Origin: JAJRXR01 sp041987545
Lineage (GTDB): Bacteria; Planctomycetota; Phycisphaerae; Phycisphaerales; UBA1924
Length of the DNA stretch: 64,000 nt
Direction: 5' to 3'
Assembly (NCBI GenBank): GCA_041987545.1
Contig: JBHIWH010000001.1
Location: 620,001 to 684,000 of the forward strand
Within the stretch, counting starts at the first letter, position 1. The number at the start of each line of letters is the position of its first letter. The position numbers and the translations under genes were made by a program. Shown here piece by piece: positions 61,096 through 64,000 of this stretch. The notes below the pieces were generated by a model, which was not told where the DNA came from, made no database searches, and worked only from the letters and a program-made list of their open reading frames with translations.

Positions 61096-63075
61096 TCACG
61101 GCCGCGCGTCGTCCTCGGCCTCACCCACGCCCGCGCCCTCGTCCCCCGCCGGCCCGGGCTCGGTGAGCATCTCCTCGGGGATCTCGATCCCCTTGCCCAC
61201 GTGCGGCGTCGCGGACGAGCGGGTGATGAGCGCCACCTCGTCGGGCAGCGCCTCGGCGACACGCGTGACGACGTCGCCCTCGATCTTCCGGGAGAAGAGC
61301 GATCTCCGCGACTTGCCCATGATCAGCGTCTCGCAGCCGAACGTGACCGTGTAGTCCAGGATCTCGTGGGCGATGTCGGAGCTGGTGACGTAGATCGGCA
61401 TGAACGGCACGCCCGCGGCCTTGGCCATGATCGCCGTCGTCCCGAGGGCCTCCTGGGCGTCCCGGTCGTCCTCGATCCGCGGGATCGTGCCCGGGACGAC
61501 GTCCATGACGCGGAGCGTGCGCACGAAGATGGCGATCAGCGTCGCCTTCCGCCGTCGGGCCAGGTCCACGGCGAACTCGGACTGGTACCGACCGCGGGCG
61601 GCCAGCATGATCTTGGGCTTGCTCGGGTCGATGACCATCGGCTCGGCGGTCCGCACCTGCTCGAGCCAGCCCTGGATCGGCTCCGGGATCGGCTCGGGCG
61701 CCCCGACGGTGACGGCCTTGCGGCCCACGCGCATCGCGAGGACGGCGCCGACGACGCCGCCGGCGAAGATCGTCGCGTTGGGCTTGGTGACCACGATCGT
61801 CAGCGTGATCGAGAGCAGGAACAGGCCCAGGGCCCACATCCCGATCCGCGCCCCGCGGCCGATCTCGAGCTTCTTGTTGAGGGCGCAGCTCATCACGGTG
61901 GAGGTGATGGCGCCGCAGACGCCGATGATGTACAGCTCGGCCAGCTTCTCGGGCCGACGCTCCACGAGCACGATGACGACCGAGAGCACGACCGAGGCGA
62001 CGAGCGCGATGGAGGGGACGCCCGAGTAGTTGAGCCTGGTCAGCGAGCGGGGCAGCTCGCGGTCCTGGGCCATCGCGTACAAGACAGACACCATGGCCAT
62101 GACGGCGGTGTTGGTCGCCGAGAGCAGCAGGAGCCCGAAGACGATCGCCGCGACGAGCCCGAAGACGCCGCCGACGGTCTGTCCCAGGGCGTTCTCGGCA
62201 GCGGTCGAGGCGATGACCTCCATCGCGGTGTTCTTGATCTCCTCGCCCGCGGCGTGGACCTCGGGCGCCAGCGCCGCGCCGCCCCCGTGGGCGAAGCCCT
62301 CGGCCAGCGGCATCGCGGCGTCCTGGAGCGCCGGCATAGCCAGGAAGATCGCCGTCATCGCCAGCCCGAACAGCAGGTTCAGGCCGACCACCTCGATGAG
62401 CACGGGCCAGATCGTCCGCTTGGCCTCGCGGTCCACGGGCTTCTTCATCAGCCCGGTCATGTTCGCGACCGCCTCGACGCCCGCCAGCGCGAGCACGATC
62501 TGCGTGAAGTCCGTCCAGTGCGACCAGGCGCTGCGGCTGGTGTCGAAGTGAACCTTGCTGATCCCCTCGGGCAGGTAGGGCAGGCAGAGCAGGGCCATGA
62601 CGCCCGAGACGCCCAGGGCGGCGAACGCGACGATGAGCGCGAACCGCCCGGCGCTCTTGGCGCCCAGCCAGTTGACGCCGCCTATCGCGACGATGATGAC
62701 GACCGCGAGGGCGCCCAGCCCCCAGCCGTCCGGCATCCCGAAGTAGTGGAGGGCCTCGACGACGGAAATCGCGGCGGTGATCAGGTACCCGCACAGCAGA
62801 AGCGTGGCCCCGACGACGGAGAAGGTGGGGCTGAGCTGGCGGGCGGCGGTGTACACCCCGCCGCCGTCCGGGAAGCTGCGGCAGATGATCGTGTACGCCC
62901 AGGCGACCGCCCCCATGAGCAGGGCGATGGCGATGAGGTAGAAGAACGCCTCGGGACCGGTGTAGAAGAACGCGAGGCCCAGGACGTAGAGGCGGCTGGT
63001 ACCCCAGTCGCCGTACAGCAGGGGCCCGGCGTGGAACCACTTGAGCGTCCGGGGTCGGCTTTCGGAGACGAGCAT
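61096..63075 (-). CDS. APC-superfamily permease fused to a universal stress (UspA) domain
   Basis: A 659-residue membrane transporter. The N-terminal about 470 residues show the APC amino-acid permease pattern with roughly 12 helices (SFPDGGGVYTAARQLSPTFS; LALAGVEAVANMTGLMKKPV). The C-terminal about 150 residues form a UspA-like domain (KPKIMLAARGRYQSEFAVDL, ending TFGCETLIMGKSRRSLFSRK, with the G-x2-G-ATP-loop region). UspA domains on transporters are thought to sense nucleotide state. The ATG at 63075 places the first helix suitably; the substrate is unknown. Confidence 0.85.
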   Translation of the reverse strand: MLVSESRPRTLKWFHAGPLLYGDWGTSRLYVLGLAFFYTGPEAFFYLIAIALLMGAVAWAYTIICRSFPDGGGVYTAARQLSPTFSVVGATLLLCGYLITAAISVVEALHYFGMPDGWGLGALAVVIIVAIGGVNWLGAKSAGRFALIVAFAALGVSGVMALLCLPYLPEGISKVHFDTSRSAWSHWTDFTQIVLALAGVEAVANMTGLMKKPVDREAKRTIWPVLIEVVGLNLLFGLAMTAIFLAMPALQDAAMPLAEGFAHGGGAALAPEVHAAGEEIKNTAMEVIASTAAENALGQTVGGVFGLVAAIVFGLLLLSATNTAVMAMVSVLYAMAQDRELPRSLTRLNYSGVPSIALVASVVLSVVIVLVERRPEKLAELYIIGVCGAITSTVMSCALNKKLEIGRGARIGMWALGLFLLSITLTIVVTKPNATIFAGGVVGAVLAMRVGRKAVTVGAPEPIPEPIQGWLEQVRTAEPMVIDPSKPKIMLAARGRYQSEFAVDLARRRKATLIAIFVRTLRVMDVVPGTIPRIEDDRDAQEALGTTAIMAKAAGVPFMPIYVTSSDIAHEILDYTVTFGCETLIMGKSRRSLFSRKIEGDVVTRVAEALPDEVALITRSSATPHVGKGIEIPEEMLTEPGPAGDEGAGVGEAEDDARP

Positions 63076-63259
63076 CGTCGGGGACCTGCCCTCGTGGGGG
63101 AAACGCCCGCCCGGGCGGGGCCGAAAGAGTACACCCTGTACCCCCCCCGCGCCGGGTTCTCGGTCCCGGCGCCGACGCGTGTACACTCGACCTTCCGTCG
63201 ACCGCCCCCTCGGGCGGATCTAGCTTGCCCCGCCGACCGAATCGGGTCTCAGTGCTCAT

Positions 63260-64000
63260 ATGAGCGACGATCCCAGAGAGAACGATCCGAACAAGACCGC
63301 CCCGATCGCCGACACCTCGGCGGGCGGTTCCGATGCGCCGGCGAGCGTCGAGGAGGCCGAGCGGAAGCTCCAGGAGGCCGCCAAGAGCGGGACCAACCTG
63401 GACACGCTGGTCGGGCGGCTGGTCGTCGAGCAGGGGCTGGCGACCTCGGAGGAGGTCAAGCACTGCCTGGAGGTCCGCCGCCAGAGCGTGGAGGACGAGT
63501 CCGACCGCTCACTGATGGCGCTGCTGGTCGAGAAGGACTACGTCACCAAGCGGCAGCTGACGCGGCTCAGGGAGATCCTCGAGGCCGAGCGGCAGGGCCA
63601 GAAGATCCCGGGGTACAAGATCCTGGGCGAGCTGGGCGCCGGGGCGATGGCGAAGGTCTACAAGGCCAAGCAGCTGAGCCTCAACCGCGAAGTCGCGATC
63701 AAGATCCTGCCCAAGAAGTACTCGCAGAACGCGCAGTTCATCGAGCGCTTCTACGCCGAGGGGCGGGCCGCGGCCCAGCTCAACCACCCCAACATCGTCC
63801 AGGCGTTCGACGTCGGCAACACGGGCGATACCTACTTCTTCGTGATGGAGTACGTCGCGGGGCGGACGGTCCACGACGACATCCAGGAGCACAAGCGGTA
63901 CGCGGAGAAAGAGGCGGTCAACATCATCATCCAGGTCGCCGAGGCCCTGGAGCACGCGCACGCCAAGGGCCTGATCCACCGGGACGTGAAGCCCAAGAAC
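63260..64000 (+). CDS. Ser/Thr protein kinase (3' truncated by the window end)
   Basis: The first 247 residues of a eukaryotic-like Ser/Thr kinase. An N-terminal segment of about 115 residues contains two similar helical units (LVVEQGLATSEEVKHCLEVR and LLVEKDYVTKRQLTRLREIL) resembling MshEN-type repeats. The kinase lobe begins at IPGYKILGELGAGAMAKVYK (glycine-rich loop), with the ATP Lys in VAIKILPK, and the frame reaches the catalytic loop IHRDVKPKN where the window stops. It probably continues with the rest of the kinase domain and perhaps a membrane or sensor part outside. Confidence 0.88.
   Translation, partial: MSDDPRENDPNKTAPIADTSAGGSDAPASVEEAERKLQEAAKSGTNLDTLVGRLVVEQGLATSEEVKHCLEVRRQSVEDESDRSLMALLVEKDYVTKRQLTRLREILEAERQGQKIPGYKILGELGAGAMAKVYKAKQLSLNREVAIKILPKKYSQNAQFIERFYAEGRAAAQLNHPNIVQAFDVGNTGDTYFFVMEYVAGRTVHDDIQEHKRYAEKEAVNIIIQVAEALEHAHAKGLIHRDVKPKN

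Noticed and set aside
1..64000. CRISPR arrays.
   Set aside because: No regularly spaced direct repeats of 20-40 bp and no cas-like genes were seen anywhere in the window.
1..64000. Insertion sequences with a transposase.
   Set aside because: No DDE, HUH or IS-type transposase was recognised; the only recombinases are the serine and tyrosine enzymes described.

Overview
The window is high-GC bacterial chromosome, most likely from a planctomycete of the Phycisphaerae type. The sequence reasons are a prepilin-like protein with an FTLIELL segment and an H-x(n)-DG-like C-terminus, a Ser/Thr kinase with a planctomycete-style N-terminal extension, a C-x2-C / CPECG zinc-ribbon membrane protein, and a dockerin-like D-x-N-x-D segment inside a giant YD-repeat protein. 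Lineage is inferred from protein style only; no rRNA gene is present. Genes are tightly packed and most operon neighbours overlap by 4 nt (ATGA or GTGA).

Layout. (1) 1-4334, chromosomal backbone: the tail of a nitrous-oxide-reductase accessory operon (nosF-nosY-nosL), an RIC-type di-iron repair protein fused in frame to a prepilin-like protein, and a PNPOx-family flavoprotein. (2) 4790-41273, a genomic island of about 36 kb. It is bounded by a perfect 20-bp direct repeat whose right copy is the 3' end of a tRNA-Ser(GGA) gene. A tyrosine integrase and a small excisionase-like protein sit next to the tRNA, and a large serine recombinase lies just inside the left end. (3) 41383-64000, backbone: PAP2 phosphatase, ArnT-like glycosyltransferase, TruB, two membrane proteins, FolE2, PBP2-RodA-RsmG-DinG, phosphomannomutase, a membrane-inserted P-loop ATPase, a zinc-ribbon protein, a UvrD/PcrA helicase, an APC permease-UspA fusion and a truncated Ser/Thr kinase.

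Island cargo. From left to right: serine recombinase; a BlaI-like repressor with an M56 metalloprotease; an ArdC-like antirestriction remnant; a complete-looking type II secretion (Gsp) operon on the minus strand in the order D-E-F-G-H-I-J-K-C-L-M-TPR lipoprotein; divergently, a 3067-residue Rhs/YD-repeat polymorphic toxin with its own signal peptide, a Hint domain and an LHH-type nuclease tip; its SUKH-like immunity gene; a displaced second toxin tip with half a Hint domain and an in-frame amber codon; two further immunity-type genes; and a type I restriction-modification operon (hsdM-hsdS-DUF5655 nuclease-like gene-hsdR).

Main hypothesis. The Gsp operon and the signal-peptide-bearing Rhs toxin are divergently transcribed across a 199-bp gap and lie on the same element. 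This suggests a dedicated type II secretion route for a very large polymorphic toxin, carried as a competition-and-defence island. The linkage, orientation, domains and boundaries are seen directly; the functional coupling is inference.
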